From Phenylobacterium sp. (lineage in GTDB: Bacteria > Pseudomonadota > Alphaproteobacteria > Caulobacterales > Caulobacteraceae): a stretch of 64,000 bases of DNA. The stretch's first letter is position 1. The number at the start of each line of letters is the position of its first letter. Made by a program: the position numbers and the translations under genes. A model generated the notes under the pieces. The model had not been told where the DNA came from and searched no databases. It saw nothing but the letters and a program-made list of their open reading frames with translations. The stretch spans positions 1 through 64,000 of the forward strand of contig NZ_JAICYI010000002.1 of NCBI RefSeq assembly GCF_025934275.1. The letters are read 5' to 3'. Below, piece after piece: positions 50,705 to 60,424 of this stretch.

Positions 50705-52483
50705 TTACCTTCCCGGCGGCCGCGCGCTTCGCGTGCGGCCGCCAAGCGCCTGCGGTCGGTTCAGCGCCTTGCGGAATTCGTCCCGCCGCTCGTGGATCGA
50801 GGCGATGACCGGGCCCATCGGCACGCCGATCTCGACCAGCACCGCCTCGGAGAGCTGCAGGCTGGCCTCGACGGTTTCCGGCACCGCGTCGGTCGCGCCG
50901 AGGTCATAGAGCCGCTGCGCCTGGCGGGCGTCGCGGGCGCGAGCCACGATGGTCAGATCCGCGCGCATCTCGCGCGCCGCCCCCACCACGGCCTCCACGC
51001 CGTCGGGCGAATCCATGGTCACCACCAGCGCCGGCGCCCGCTCCAGGCCGCAGCGCACCAGGAACTCGGGTCGCGAGGCGTCGCCATAGAAGATGGTCTC
51101 GCCGGCGCGCCGGCCGGCCTCCACCAGGCGCGGCTCCCGCTCGGCGGCGAGCCAGGGGATTTGATGGCGGCCGAGCATCTCGCCCACCAGCTTGCCGACG
51201 CGCCCGTAGCCCACCACCAGCACGCGGGGCGTCTCGCCGACGCCGCCGGGCGGCTCCGCGGCGAGCGTGGTCTCCGCGGTGCGCCGTCCGCCGAGTCGCA
51301 GGCCGATCGCCGCCAGGCCCGGAATGGCCATCATCGAAAGCGTCGCGGCGACCAGCATCGTCTCGCCGGTCGCGCGATCCACCACCTGACCCGCCATCGC
51401 CGCCGCCAGGATCACGAAGGCGAATTCGCCGCCGCCGGCCAGCAGCAGCGCGCTCTCCGCCGCCCGCCGGCCGGCCAGGCCGAACAGCCGCGCTGCGCCG
51501 AGCACCACCGCACCCTTGATCCCGATGAGGCCGGCCGCCACCCCCAGCACCGCGGCCGGCCGCTCAGCCAGCACGGAGAGGTCGAGGCTGGTCCCGACAG
51601 AGACGAAGAACAGGCCAAGCAGCAGACCCTTGAACGGCTCGATCGTGACCTCGACCTCGTGCCGGTACTCGGTCTCGGCCAGGAGCAGGCCGGCGATGAA
51701 CGCGCCGAGCGCCATGGAAAGGCCGGCGAGCGCGCTCACCAGCCCTGCGCCGATGACCACCAGCAGGCAGGCGGCCATGAACATCTCCTCGCTCTTGGCC
51801 CGCGCCACGGAGCGCAGCATCGGCCGCAGCAGCAGTCGGCCAAGGGCGACCAGGACCAGCACGCCCACGGCCGCGGGCGCGAAGGCCAGCAGCAGCTTGG
51901 GCGAGAGCGCCACTGCGCCGCCGCCCGCCAGCACGGAGAGCGTCACCAGGATCGGCGCGACAGCCAGGTCCTGGAACAGCAGGACCGAGAACACGGCGCG
52001 GCCGGCGCTCGAATGCTGCCGCCGATGCTCGGTGAGGATCGGCATGACCACGGCGGTCGAGGACAGCGCCAGCGCCGCGCCGACCGCCGCCGCCGCGGCC
52101 GGCGGGAGTCCGAAGGCGACGCCCGCGCCGGCGATGACCAGTCCGCAGACCGCGACCTGCGCCGCCCCGAGCCCAAACACGTAGCGGCGCATCAGGCGCA
52201 GGCGCTCCCAGGAGAGCTCCAGCCCGATCATGAACAGCAGGAAGACGACCCCGAACTCGCCGAGCTCGGCCATCTCCTCGGGCTCGCCGATGGTGACGTA
52301 GCCGAGCCAGGGGATCTGCTCACGCAGCGCGCCCAGGCCATAGGGGCCAAGCAGGACCCCGGCCGCCAGGAAGCCCAGCACCGGGCTGATCCGCCAGCGG
52401 CGAAACAACGGGACCGCCACCCCGGCCGTGGCCAGGAAGAGGATGATGTCCTTGTAGTCGCCCGTGGCGGCCTGGCTCTGCAT
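50705..52483 (-). CDS. CPA2-family cation:proton antiporter with TrkA-N domain (KefB/C-like)
   Basis: 592 residues. About 12 membrane helices to residue 400, with the antiporter motif '[19 protein letters not shown]' and '[14 protein letters not shown]', then a cytoplasmic NAD-binding RCK domain '[20 protein letters not shown]' (GxGxxG) and '[19 protein letters not shown]'. It exchanges K+ or Na+ for H+ under nucleotide/redox control. ATG at 52483 with a weak ribosome binding site. Ends one base after the iorB stop on the other strand. Confidence 0.92.
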   Translation of the reverse strand: MQSQAATGDYKDIILFLATAGVAVPLFRRWRISPVLGFLAAGVLLGPYGLGALREQIPWLGYVTIGEPEEMAELGEFGVVFLLFMIGLELSWERLRLMRRYVFGLGAAQVAVCGLVIAGAGVAFGLPPAAAAAVGAALALSSTAVVMPILTEHRRQHSSAGRAVFSVLLFQDLAVAPILVTLSVLAGGGAVALSPKLLLAFAPAAVGVLVLVALGRLLLRPMLRSVARAKSEEMFMAACLLVVIGAGLVSALAGLSMALGAFIAGLLLAETEYRHEVEVTIEPFKGLLLGLFFVSVGTSLDLSVLAERPAAVLGVAAGLIGIKGAVVLGAARLFGLAGRRAAESALLLAGGGEFAFVILAAAMAGQVVDRATGETMLVAATLSMMAIPGLAAIGLRLGGRRTAETTLAAEPPGGVGETPRVLVVGYGRVGKLVGEMLGRHQIPWLAAEREPRLVEAGRRAGETIFYGDASRPEFLVRCGLERAPALVVTMDSPDGVEAVVGAAREMRADLTIVARARDARQAQRLYDLGATDAVPETVEASLQLSEAVLVEIGVPMGPVIASIHERRDEFRKALNRPQALGGRTRSARPPGR

Positions 52484-52641
52484 GGCTTGTTGTGCGGATG
52501 GTTGCGAGCCGTAGGCAAGCCGTCCTCGTTTCGCGTCGAACTCCCGCTGTGCGCATACCGCCCCCTCAAAACCGCTTGGCGCGGGCCGCCGCGTTTGCAG
52601 AATGGCGCCGGCGCGCGGGCTGACCGCCAGGGACAAGGCCA

Positions 52642-55600
52642 GTGAAGAAGCTGCTCATCGCCAACCGCGGCGAGATTGCCGTCCGCATCGCGCGCACCGC
52701 CGCGGAGATGGGGATCGCCACCGCGGCCGTCTATTCGCAGGACGACGCGGCCTCGCTGCATATCAAGAAGGCCGACGAAGCCATCGCATTGAAGGGCTCG
52801 GGCCCCGCGCCCTACCTCGACATCGCCCAGCTGGTCGCGGCCGCCACGGCTGCGGGCTGTGACGCCGTCCACCCCGGCTACGGCTTCCTTTCCGAGAACG
52901 CCGCCTTTGCCCGCGCCTGCGCCGAGGCCGGGCTCACGTTCGTGGGGCCGGCGCCCGAGACCCTGGAGCTGTTCGGGGACAAGGCCCGCGCCCGCGCGCT
53001 CGCCCGCCAGTGCGGCGTCCCGGTGCTGCCGGGCTCCGAGGGGCCGACCTCGCTCGCCGAGGCCAGGGCCTTCCTGAAGAGCCTGGGCAAGGGCGGCGCG
53101 GTGATGGTCAAGGCGGTGGCCGGCGGCGGCGGCCGCGGCATGCGCCCGGCCGCCTCGGTGGACGAGCTGGAGGCGGTCTTCGAGCGCTGCGCCTCGGAGG
53201 CCAGGGCGGCGTTCGGGGTGGCGGCGCTCTACGTCGAGGCCTTCCTGCCCCGGGCCCGGCACATCGAGGTGCAGATCGTGGGCGACGGCGAGAGCGTCTC
53301 CCACCTCTGGGACCGTGAGTGCAGCCTGCAGCGGCAGCGCCAGAAACTGGTGGAGATCGCCCCCGCCGACAGCCTGCCGGCGGCGCTGCGCGAGAATCTG
53401 TTCGCCGCCGCCGTGACGCTCGGCGAGGCGGCCGCCTACCGCTCGCTGGGAACGATGGAGTTCCTTGTCGACGCGGACCGCCCGGAGCGCTTCGTGTTCA
53501 TCGAAGGCAACGCCCGCCTGCAGGTGGAGCACACGGTGACCGAGGAGGTGACCGGCCTCGACCTCGTCCGCCTGCAGTTGCAGATCGCCGCCGGCCGCTC
53601 CTTGGCCGAGCTCGCGCTCACCCAAGACCGGGCGCCGGAGCCGCGCGGCCACGCCGTGCAGGTCCGAGTGAACCTGGAGACCATGGCCGCCGACGGCTCG
53701 GCGCGTCCGGCGGGCGGCACGCTCGGCGTTTTCGAGCCGCCGTCGGGGCCGGGCGTGCGCGTCGATAGCTTCGGCTATGCCGGCTACAAGACCTCCGGCC
53801 GGTTTGACAGCCTGCTCGCCAAGCTCATCGTCCACACCGGCGCGGGCGGCCTCTCGCGCGCCGTCGCCAAGGCCTACCGCGCGCTCTCCGAGTTCCGAAT
53901 CGAGGGCTCTGCCACCAACATCGCCTTCCTGCAGAATTTGCTCGCCCATCCGGCGGTCGCCTCGGGCGAGACCCACACCCGCTTCATCGAGACCCACATG
54001 GCCGAGCTCGCCGGCGAGCCGCAGGCCCATCCCCGGCTCTATTTCGACGCCGCCGCCCGCGGCGCGCAGCCCGCAGCCGGCGCCCGGCGGGTCGGCTACC
54101 AGGTCGACGCCGCCGATCCGCTGGCGGTGCTCGATCTGGGCAAGCAGGCCCCCGCGCCGGGCGACGAGGAGGCCGAGCCGGAGGGTCCGGAAGGGACGCG
54201 TCCGCTTCGAGCCCCGCTGCAGGGCACGGTGATCAGCATCCAGGCCGCGCTCGGCGAGACCGTCCGCAAGGGCCAGGCGCTGATGATCATGGAAGCCATG
54301 AAGATGGAGCACGTCATCGCCGCGGAGGTCTCCGGCGTGGTGCGCGAGATCACCGTCGAGGTCGGCGACACGGTGGCCGAGGACCATCCGCTCGCCTTCC
54401 TGCAGGAGACGGCGCTGGAGGGTGACGAGGCGGGCCCCGAGGAGGCGGTCGATCTCGACGCGATCCGGCCGGACCTGGCGGAAGTGCTGGAGCGCCACCG
54501 CCTCACCCGCGACGAGGCCCGGCCCGAGGCGGTCGAGCGTCGGCGCAAGACCGGCCAGCGCACGTCGCGCGAGAACGTCGAGGATCTGCTCGATCCCGGC
54601 AGTTTCGTCGAATATGGCCCGCTGGTGATCGCCGCGCGCCGCCGCCGCAACACCCTGGACGAGCTGATCAGGACCACGCCGGCCGACGGCATGATCATGG
54701 GGCTCGGCACGGTGAACGGGAGCGCCTACCCGGAGGAGAAGGCCCGCGTCGCGGTGATGGCCTATGACTACACGGTGCTGGCCGGCACGCAGGGCGCCAA
54801 CAACCACTGGAAGCTCGACCGGATGAGCGAGCTGGCGCTGCGCTGGAAGCTCCCGGTGGTGTTCTTCACCGAAGGCGGCGGCGGGCGGCCCGGCGACACC
54901 GAGGGCGGCGGCTTCACCCGCGGCTTCGAGTTCTGGGGGCGGCTCTCAGGGGCCGTGCCGCTGGTGGGCGTCAACTCCGGGCGCTGTTTCGCCGGCAACG
55001 CCGCCATCCTCGGCTGCTGCGACGTGATCATCGCCACCAAGGACTCCGCCCTCGGCATGGGCGGCCCCGCAATGGTGGAAGGCGGCGGCCTGGGCGTCTT
55101 CCGCCCCGAGGAGATCGGCCCCATCAAGGTCATGCAGGCCAACGGCACGATCGACGTCCTGGTGGAGGACGAGGCGGCGGCGGTGGCGGCCGCGAAGCAG
55201 TACCTCTCGTACTTCCAGGGCCCGCTTTCGGAATGGTCGTGCGCCGATCAGCGGCTTCTGCGCCGGGCGATTCCGGAGAACCGGCTGCGCGTCTACGACA
55301 TCCGCAAGGTGATCGAGCTGATCGCCGACGAAGGCTCGGTCCTCGAGCTTCGGCCGAAGTTCGGCCTCGCCATGGTCACCGCCTTCATCCGGGTGGAGGG
55401 CCGCCCGATGGGGGTGTTCGCCAACAACCCGATGCACCTGGGCGGGGCGATCGACTCCGAGGCCTCCGACAAGGCCGCCCGCTTCCTGCAGGTCTGCGAA
55501 GCCTTCGACATCCCGGTGCTCTCGCTCTCCGACACCCCCGGCAACATGGTCGGGCCGGAGGCCGAGAAGACGGGCCTGATCCGCCACTGCTCGCGGCTGT

Positions 55601-56007
55601 TCGTGATCGGCGCCAACCTCACCGTGCCGATCTTCTCGGTGATCCTGCGCAAGTCCTACGGCCTGGGCGCGATCGCCATGACCGGCGGCAGTTACCAGGG
55701 GGCGATGTTCTGCGTCGCCTGGCCGACAGGCGAGTTCGGCGGCATGGGGCTGGAGGGCTCGGTCAAGCTCGGCTACCGCAACGAGCTCGCCGCCATCGCC
55801 GACCCGGTGGCGCGCAAGGCCCGCTTCGACGAGATGGTCGCCGCCGCCTACGCCGGCGGCCGGGCGCTCTCCCGCGCCGCCTATCCCTCGCTCGACGACG
55901 TCATCGACCCCGCCGACACCCGCAAGTGGATCGCCGCCGGGCTGAAGAGCTTGCCGCCGGCGCCGCTGCGCAGCGAGAAGAAGCTGCGCTGGATCGACAG
56001 CTGGTGA
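52642..56007 (+). CDS. single-chain biotin-dependent acyl-CoA carboxylase (BC-BCCP-CT fusion)
   Basis: 1121 residues. Biotin carboxylase at about 1-450 ('LLIANRGEIAVRIARTAAEM', ATP-grasp 'VAGGGGRGMRPAASVDEL', 'EGNARLQVEHTVTEEVTGL'); biotin carrier at about 520-590 with Lys554 in 'MEAMKMEHVIA'; carboxyltransferase at about 600-1121 ('GRCFAGNAAILGCCDVIIAT', 'LSLSDTPGNMVGPEAEKTG', 'YGLGAIAMTGGSY'). All three parts of an acetyl/propionyl/long-chain acyl-CoA carboxylase in one chain, like the LCC class. Start GTG at 52642. Its acyl substrate cannot be told by eye. Confidence 0.92.
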   Translation: MKKLLIANRGEIAVRIARTAAEMGIATAAVYSQDDAASLHIKKADEAIALKGSGPAPYLDIAQLVAAATAAGCDAVHPGYGFLSENAAFARACAEAGLTFVGPAPETLELFGDKARARALARQCGVPVLPGSEGPTSLAEARAFLKSLGKGGAVMVKAVAGGGGRGMRPAASVDELEAVFERCASEARAAFGVAALYVEAFLPRARHIEVQIVGDGESVSHLWDRECSLQRQRQKLVEIAPADSLPAALRENLFAAAVTLGEAAAYRSLGTMEFLVDADRPERFVFIEGNARLQVEHTVTEEVTGLDLVRLQLQIAAGRSLAELALTQDRAPEPRGHAVQVRVNLETMAADGSARPAGGTLGVFEPPSGPGVRVDSFGYAGYKTSGRFDSLLAKLIVHTGAGGLSRAVAKAYRALSEFRIEGSATNIAFLQNLLAHPAVASGETHTRFIETHMAELAGEPQAHPRLYFDAAARGAQPAAGARRVGYQVDAADPLAVLDLGKQAPAPGDEEAEPEGPEGTRPLRAPLQGTVISIQAALGETVRKGQALMIMEAMKMEHVIAAEVSGVVREITVEVGDTVAEDHPLAFLQETALEGDEAGPEEAVDLDAIRPDLAEVLERHRLTRDEARPEAVERRRKTGQRTSRENVEDLLDPGSFVEYGPLVIAARRRRNTLDELIRTTPADGMIMGLGTVNGSAYPEEKARVAVMAYDYTVLAGTQGANNHWKLDRMSELALRWKLPVVFFTEGGGGRPGDTEGGGFTRGFEFWGRLSGAVPLVGVNSGRCFAGNAAILGCCDVIIATKDSALGMGGPAMVEGGGLGVFRPEEIGPIKVMQANGTIDVLVEDEAAAVAAAKQYLSYFQGPLSEWSCADQRLLRRAIPENRLRVYDIRKVIELIADEGSVLELRPKFGLAMVTAFIRVEGRPMGVFANNPMHLGGAIDSEASDKAARFLQVCEAFDIPVLSLSDTPGNMVGPEAEKTGLIRHCSRLFVIGANLTVPIFSVILRKSYGLGAIAMTGGSYQGAMFCVAWPTGEFGGMGLEGSVKLGYRNELAAIADPVARKARFDEMVAAAYAGGRALSRAAYPSLDDVIDPADTRKWIAAGLKSLPPAPLRSEKKLRWIDSW

Positions 56008-56067
56008 ACGGCTGCTGACAGGATGCTGGCGCGAGCCCGCGCCAGACTGCGCGGCCGGAGGTGATCC

Positions 56068-56424
56068 ATGGCGCACAATCCCAAGGCCCTGCAGGCCCTC
56101 ATGCAGACCGCCGCCCCGCCCGACCTGGAGTTGGCGTTCCGGCCGATGTTCGGCGGCATCATGGCCTATGCCGAGGGCAGGGCCTTCGCCTCGCTCTCCG
56201 ATGTTGGCCTGGCCTTGAAGCTCTCCGGCCCCGACTACGCCGAGCTGTTGGCCATCCCGGGCGCCAAGGCCTTGCAGTACACGCCCGACATGCCGCCCTC
56301 GAAGTCATACGTCGTGGCGCCGGAGACCATGCTCGCCGACCGCGAGGCGCTGCGCGGCTGGATCGCGCGCGGCGCCGCGAACCTCAAGCCGGGCAAACCG
56401 AAGAGCGCCAAGGCGCGCGCCTGA
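56068..56424 (+). CDS. TfoX N-terminal domain protein
   Basis: 118 residues. 'DLELAFRPMFGGIMAYAEGR' and 'FASLSDVGLALKLSGPDYAE' are the TfoX_N pattern (MFGG), as in small stand-alone relatives of the competence regulator Sxy/TfoX; the C-terminal TfoX domain is absent. Tail is Lys/Ala-rich. ATG at 56068 with CGGAGG upstream. Converges with the Coq4-like gene with a four-base gap. It follows the carboxylase by 60 bases. Confidence 0.85.
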   Translation: MAHNPKALQALMQTAAPPDLELAFRPMFGGIMAYAEGRAFASLSDVGLALKLSGPDYAELLAIPGAKALQYTPDMPPSKSYVVAPETMLADREALRGWIARGAANLKPGKPKSAKARA

Positions 56425-56428
56425 GGCC

Positions 56429-56914
56429 TCAGATCACCCGGATGCCGTGCTCGCGACGCAGCTCCGCCAGCGTGCGTCGGGAGAAGCTTTCGGGCGGCTC
56501 CCACGGCCAGCGCTTGGTCATCCGCAGCGCTTCGAAGCCCGCGCGCGCGATCCGCGGCAGGCAGGCCAGTGTGATCCCGACGCCTTTCAGCCAGCCCATC
56601 TCGGCGAACAGCGCCTTGGCCTGGGCGTCGGCGCCGAGATACCGGGCGTAGCGGCGCCAGCCCACGTCGCAGGAGAACAGGGTGCGGGTGTCCGCCAGTG
56701 TCTCGTCGGCGAGCGTCGTCGAAAGGCCGAAGATCACGTGGCACATGTCGTGGCTGCGGAATAGCGCCGCGCTCTCCGGCGGCAGGTCGGCTGGTCGGGT
56801 CACCCGCCCGCGATTCGCCGCATAGTATTCCGCCAGTCCCTCAGCCAGGGTCTGCGCGCTGTCCTGCGCCTGGTAGTCGAGCCGCCGTTCGGCGTTCTGT
56901 GCTGGGGATTGCAT
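56429..56914 (-). CDS. Coq4-like protein
   Basis: 161 residues. The stretch 'FRSHDMCHVIFGLSTTLADE' fits the Coq4 metal motif (H-D-x3-H-x11-E), and 'FAEMGWLKGVGITLACLPRI' follows as in Coq4-like proteins. Coq4 organises and decarboxylates in ubiquinone synthesis; bacterial short homologues are uncharacterised. ATG at 56914. Divergent from the Tat-exported hydrolase with 122 bases between. Confidence 0.65.
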   Translation of the reverse strand: MQSPAQNAERRLDYQAQDSAQTLAEGLAEYYAANRGRVTRPADLPPESAALFRSHDMCHVIFGLSTTLADETLADTRTLFSCDVGWRRYARYLGADAQAKALFAEMGWLKGVGITLACLPRIARAGFEALRMTKRWPWEPPESFSRRTLAELRREHGIRVI

Positions 56915-57036
56915 CGCGACACGAACTTAATCTCTGAGCCCGCTCGCAGCCAAGCGGTGTTCATCTGCAGAGGTCTCCGCACCGTATTGGAAGCGGCGCA
57001 GCGCAGGGTTAGCTTGCGGCGGGGGAGGGCTCGTCC

Positions 57037-57978
57037 ATGGACTTCACGCGACGGGGTGCGATCGGCGCCGCAGCAGCGGCCCTGGCGGCAGGGGCCTCGT
57101 TCTCCGCCCTCGGATTTCCGGAGCAGACGGGCCGCGCGGCCGTGCCGGGCGGGACCATCTGGTGGAAGAAGGTGGGCTCGGGGCGCAAGACGCCGCTCCT
57201 GACCCTGCACGGCGGCCCGGGAGCCGGCCACAACTACCTCCTGCCGCTGGCGGCGCTGGCCGACCAGCGGCCGGTGATCTTCTACGACCAGCTGGGCTGC
57301 GGCCAGGCGGACAGCCCCCCGGACGAGAAGCTCTACACGATCCAGCGCTCGGTCGACGAGTTGGACGCGGTGCGCCGCGCGCTGCAGCTCCATCGCATCG
57401 ATCTCTTCGGCCATTCCTGGGGCTCGATGCTGGCCATCGAGTACCTATGCCAGGGCCGGGGCAAGGGCGTCGAGAAGCTGATCCTCGGCGGCGCGCTCGC
57501 CAGCGTGCCCCAGGCCAACGCCGGCCAGATGCGGCTGATCGCGGCCATGCCCAACGGCGGCGGCGCCAAGCTCCATGCGCTCGAAGCCGCGCACAAGGAG
57601 GCGACGCCCGAGTACCAGGCGCTCGTCGACGAGTTCTACAAGCTGCACGTGATCCGCAAGGACCCGCCGCCGCCGGATGCGGCCGCCTCGCTCGACATCG
57701 TCGCGAAGTCCATCGCCTACCGGGTGATGAACGGCCCCAACGAGTTCACCATCGTGGGCGTGATCAGGGACTGGGACCGCAGGAAGGACCTGCATCGCAT
57801 CCGCGTCCCGACCCTGATCGTCACCGGGACTTATGACGAGGTCACGCTGGACTGCCACAAGACGATCCAGAGGGGCATCAAGGGCTCCAGGCTCGTCATC
57901 CTGCCGGGCTGCTCGCACATGGCGATGGACGAGAAGCCGGAGCTCTACGTGGCGACGCTGCGGAACTTCCTCGCCTAG
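57037..57978 (+). CDS. Tat-exported proline iminopeptidase-like alpha/beta hydrolase
   Basis: 313 residues. Tat-type signal 'MDFTRRGAIGAAAAALAAGA' (RR followed by hydrophobic run), then 'LLTLHGGPGAGHNYLLPLAA' (oxyanion HGGPG), 'VIFYDQLGCGQADSP' (DQxGxGxS-like), nucleophile Ser in 'DLFGHSWGSMLAIEYLC', acid in 'LIVTGTYDEVT' and His in 'PGCSHMAMDEKPELY'. The family (peptidase S33) removes N-terminal proline or hydrolyses amides. Periplasmic if the signal is used. Overlaps the convergent GH18-like stop by four bases. Confidence 0.87.
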   Translation: MDFTRRGAIGAAAAALAAGASFSALGFPEQTGRAAVPGGTIWWKKVGSGRKTPLLTLHGGPGAGHNYLLPLAALADQRPVIFYDQLGCGQADSPPDEKLYTIQRSVDELDAVRRALQLHRIDLFGHSWGSMLAIEYLCQGRGKGVEKLILGGALASVPQANAGQMRLIAAMPNGGGAKLHALEAAHKEATPEYQALVDEFYKLHVIRKDPPPPDAAASLDIVAKSIAYRVMNGPNEFTIVGVIRDWDRRKDLHRIRVPTLIVTGTYDEVTLDCHKTIQRGIKGSRLVILPGCSHMAMDEKPELYVATLRNFLA

Positions 57979-59012
57979 CGGGGGAGGGGCGCACAGGCTG
58001 CGCCCGGGGCCGCCGGGGGGGCCGCCGTCGCCGGCGGCGCCGCGGTCCAGAGGCCGGGATCCTCCAGCCCCATCCGCCAGAGCGCGACGCCCCTCACTCC
58101 GAGGGCGGCCGCGAGCGCGCGCTGGCGGGCGAAGGCGGCGGCGTCGGCGAACCACACCTCGTGCGGCCCGTCCGGCGCGCTGTAGCTGAAGTGGGCGTCG
58201 GAGCCTGGCGCAGGCGCGATGCGGGCGTGCGCCTTCGCCGCGAGCTCCCGCGCGGCGGGCACGGAGACCACCCGCGCCGTTCGCCCGGCCGGCCAGTCGT
58301 AGCCGTAGGACGCCAGCGCCACGACGAAGCGGCCTGGATCGGCCCCCGCGAGCTTCGCCGGCAGATTGGCGCCCACCCAGGCGTCGTCGGCGATCGGCCC
58401 CGGCGTTGAGGTCGCCCAGCACTGGTCGTAGGCCATCAGCACCACCGCGTCGGCGGAGGCCAGCAGCCGCTGCTCCGTCGCAGGATCAGTCGAGAGCAGC
58501 GCGGTCACCCAGAGCTGGCGGCCGTCGGCGTGCAGCCGGTCGCGGAGCAGGCCCACGAGCGCCGGATAGCCCGCGACGCCGGCCGGCGCGAGGTTCTCGA
58601 AATCGATGACATAGCCGGCGAACCCCTCGGCCCTAGCGCGCGTGGCGAGCGCCTCGGCGAAGGCGTCCGCCGCGCGGTGATCGCCGATCACCGCCTGGGC
58701 CGCCATCACGTCCCAGACGTCGTCGTGGGCGTTCGAGACCACCGGCATCACCTTGGGCCGGCGCGTGGCGGCCGCGAGCGCGGCATGCGCCTTGGGGTCC
58801 GTCTCCCAGCGCACCTCGCCCTTGGCCGAGACCAGGCTCGCCCACATCGGCGCGAAGACGTCGAGCGAGCCCGCATGCGCCTGCAGGGAGGCGAGCGCCG
58901 TCGGCTCCCAGGGCACGTAGAAGGCCATCAAGGCCGGCTGGGCGGCCGGCGCCGTCCGGCTCGCCAGCGCGAGGCCCAGAGCAATCAGCAGCGAGCGCGC
59001 GAGCACGGCCAT
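57975..59012 (-). CDS. secreted GH18-like (chitinase-fold) protein
   Basis: 345 residues. Signal peptide 'MAVLARSLLIALGLALASRT' (cleavage about 24). TIM-barrel landmarks of family 18: 'ALMAFYVPWEPTALASLQAH', 'VMPVVSNAHDD', the catalytic strand 'GFAGYVIDFENLAPAGVAGY' (D-F-E, Glu as acid), 'AVVLMAYDQCW' and 'VALASYGYDWPAG' plus 'GVRGVALWRMGLEDP'. The full DxxDxDxE is reduced. Such single-domain relatives occur fused to glycosyltransferases or alone; peptidoglycan or exopolysaccharide turnover is possible. Confidence 0.8.
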   Translation of the reverse strand: MAVLARSLLIALGLALASRTAPAAQPALMAFYVPWEPTALASLQAHAGSLDVFAPMWASLVSAKGEVRWETDPKAHAALAAATRRPKVMPVVSNAHDDVWDVMAAQAVIGDHRAADAFAEALATRARAEGFAGYVIDFENLAPAGVAGYPALVGLLRDRLHADGRQLWVTALLSTDPATEQRLLASADAVVLMAYDQCWATSTPGPIADDAWVGANLPAKLAGADPGRFVVALASYGYDWPAGRTARVVSVPAARELAAKAHARIAPAPGSDAHFSYSAPDGPHEVWFADAAAFARQRALAAALGVRGVALWRMGLEDPGLWTAAPPATAAPPAAPGAACAPLPR

Positions 59013-59044
59013 GCGCCCGCCTTAAGCCGCTCACGCCGGGGGAG

Positions 59045-60418
59045 CTAGTGCGGGACGTAGGTCCTGAGCACGTCTTCGACGATCCGTTCCAGCTGGGCGA
59101 GCGTGTTGCAGTGCTTGGCCACGTGGCAGAAGCGCTCGTAGCGGTGCATCACCGAGTCGCCCTGGTTCCAGTAGCTCTCCGGCTCCGGATTGAGCCAGAT
59201 CACCGAGCGCGAGCGGTCGTGGATCTGCTTCATCAGGTCGAGCCTGGGCTCAGCGAAGTTGGAGCGCCCGTCGCCCAGGATGATCACCGTCGTGTGGCGG
59301 TCCAGCCGGTCGAGGTGCTCATCGCAGAAGTCCTCCAGCGCCTTGCCGTAATCGGTCTGCTGGAAGCCGATCGCCGTCAGCACCTTGAGGATCGCGGCCT
59401 CGACGCCGTGCTCGTCGAGGATGTCGTTGACGCTGATCAGCCGGCCGGAGAAGGCGAAGGCGTCGAGGCGGTCCACGACTTCGTTGAGCGAATAGAGGAA
59501 GGTGAGCAGGAACTGCGCCGCCGCCGCCACCGACTTGGAGACGTCGCAGATCGCCACGATCGAGGGCTTCTCGATCTTCTTCAGCTTCCACTCGATCTCG
59601 AACGGCACGCCGCCGTGCGCCATGCTCTTCCTGAGCGTCTTGCGGACGTCGAGATGGCCCTTGTTGGCGATGTGCCTCCGGCGCGAATAGCGGTCGGCCA
59701 GCCGCTTGGCCATCCGCTTGACGAGCGCCTGCATCATGGCGAGGTCGACCGGGTCGATGCCGCCGTCGGCGTTCAGCGCCTTCTTGGCGAGCATCTCCTC
59801 GCGCAGCGATTTCGCCGAGCCGGCCGCATAAAGGCTGTGCTGGCGCTCGACGTACGCCTGGGCTTCGGCGACCAGGCCCTTGCGGCGCTCGTCCAGCCGC
59901 TCGGCAAGCGCCCGGCCCTCGGCCTGACGCTTGGCGGCCGCGATGATCTGCTCGATCTCGCCGATGCCCATCTCCTCGAGCAACCGGCGCGTCATCCGGC
60001 TGCGCTGGGTGGAGAGGCGGATCTCGGCGACGCCGGCGCGCTGGGCCGCCTCCTCCATCGCCTGGGCGAGCGCCGCGGCGTCGCCCGACAGCAGCATCTG
60101 GGCGAGCGGCGAGCCCTGGGTCGCCTCGCTGGAGGGCGGTTGGCCCTCCTGCGCCTCGCCCTCCCGAGCCGCGGATTGCGGCGGCGGCGCGCCGGCGCTC
60201 AGCGGCTCGCGCGTGAAGAAGGTCTCGAACACCTGGTCGAAGCGCGCCACCTCGTCCGGGCTCTTGGCGAGGCTGACGCACAGCGCATCCTTGAAGAGCT
60301 CACGGTCGCCATAGCCGGTCACCGTCAGCGCGCGCGCCGCGTCGATCGCCTCGGCCGGCGAGACGCGCACGTCCGCGGCCCGGAGCGCGCGGATGAATTC
60401 TTCCAGCTGGCGCTGCAT
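59045..60418 (-). CDS. VWA-domain protein (CoxE-like), partner of MoxR ATPase
   Basis: 457 residues. N-terminal helical part 'EEFIRALRAADVRVSPAEAI', a Gln/Ala/Pro-rich linker at about 75-110, basic middle, and a C-terminal VWA domain with a MIDAS site 'IVAICDVSKSVAAAAQFLLT' (D-x-S-x-S), 'TDYGKALEDF' (Thr) and 'VIILGDGRSNFAEP' (GDG). Same type as CoxE and other VWA proteins that work with MoxR AAA ATPases to insert metals or remodel complexes. The ATPase gene precedes it by six bases. Confidence 0.87.
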   Translation of the reverse strand: MQRQLEEFIRALRAADVRVSPAEAIDAARALTVTGYGDRELFKDALCVSLAKSPDEVARFDQVFETFFTREPLSAGAPPPQSAAREGEAQEGQPPSSEATQGSPLAQMLLSGDAAALAQAMEEAAQRAGVAEIRLSTQRSRMTRRLLEEMGIGEIEQIIAAAKRQAEGRALAERLDERRKGLVAEAQAYVERQHSLYAAGSAKSLREEMLAKKALNADGGIDPVDLAMMQALVKRMAKRLADRYSRRRHIANKGHLDVRKTLRKSMAHGGVPFEIEWKLKKIEKPSIVAICDVSKSVAAAAQFLLTFLYSLNEVVDRLDAFAFSGRLISVNDILDEHGVEAAILKVLTAIGFQQTDYGKALEDFCDEHLDRLDRHTTVIILGDGRSNFAEPRLDLMKQIHDRSRSVIWLNPEPESYWNQGDSVMHRYERFCHVAKHCNTLAQLERIVEDVLRTYVPH

Positions 60419-60424
60419 GGCCGG

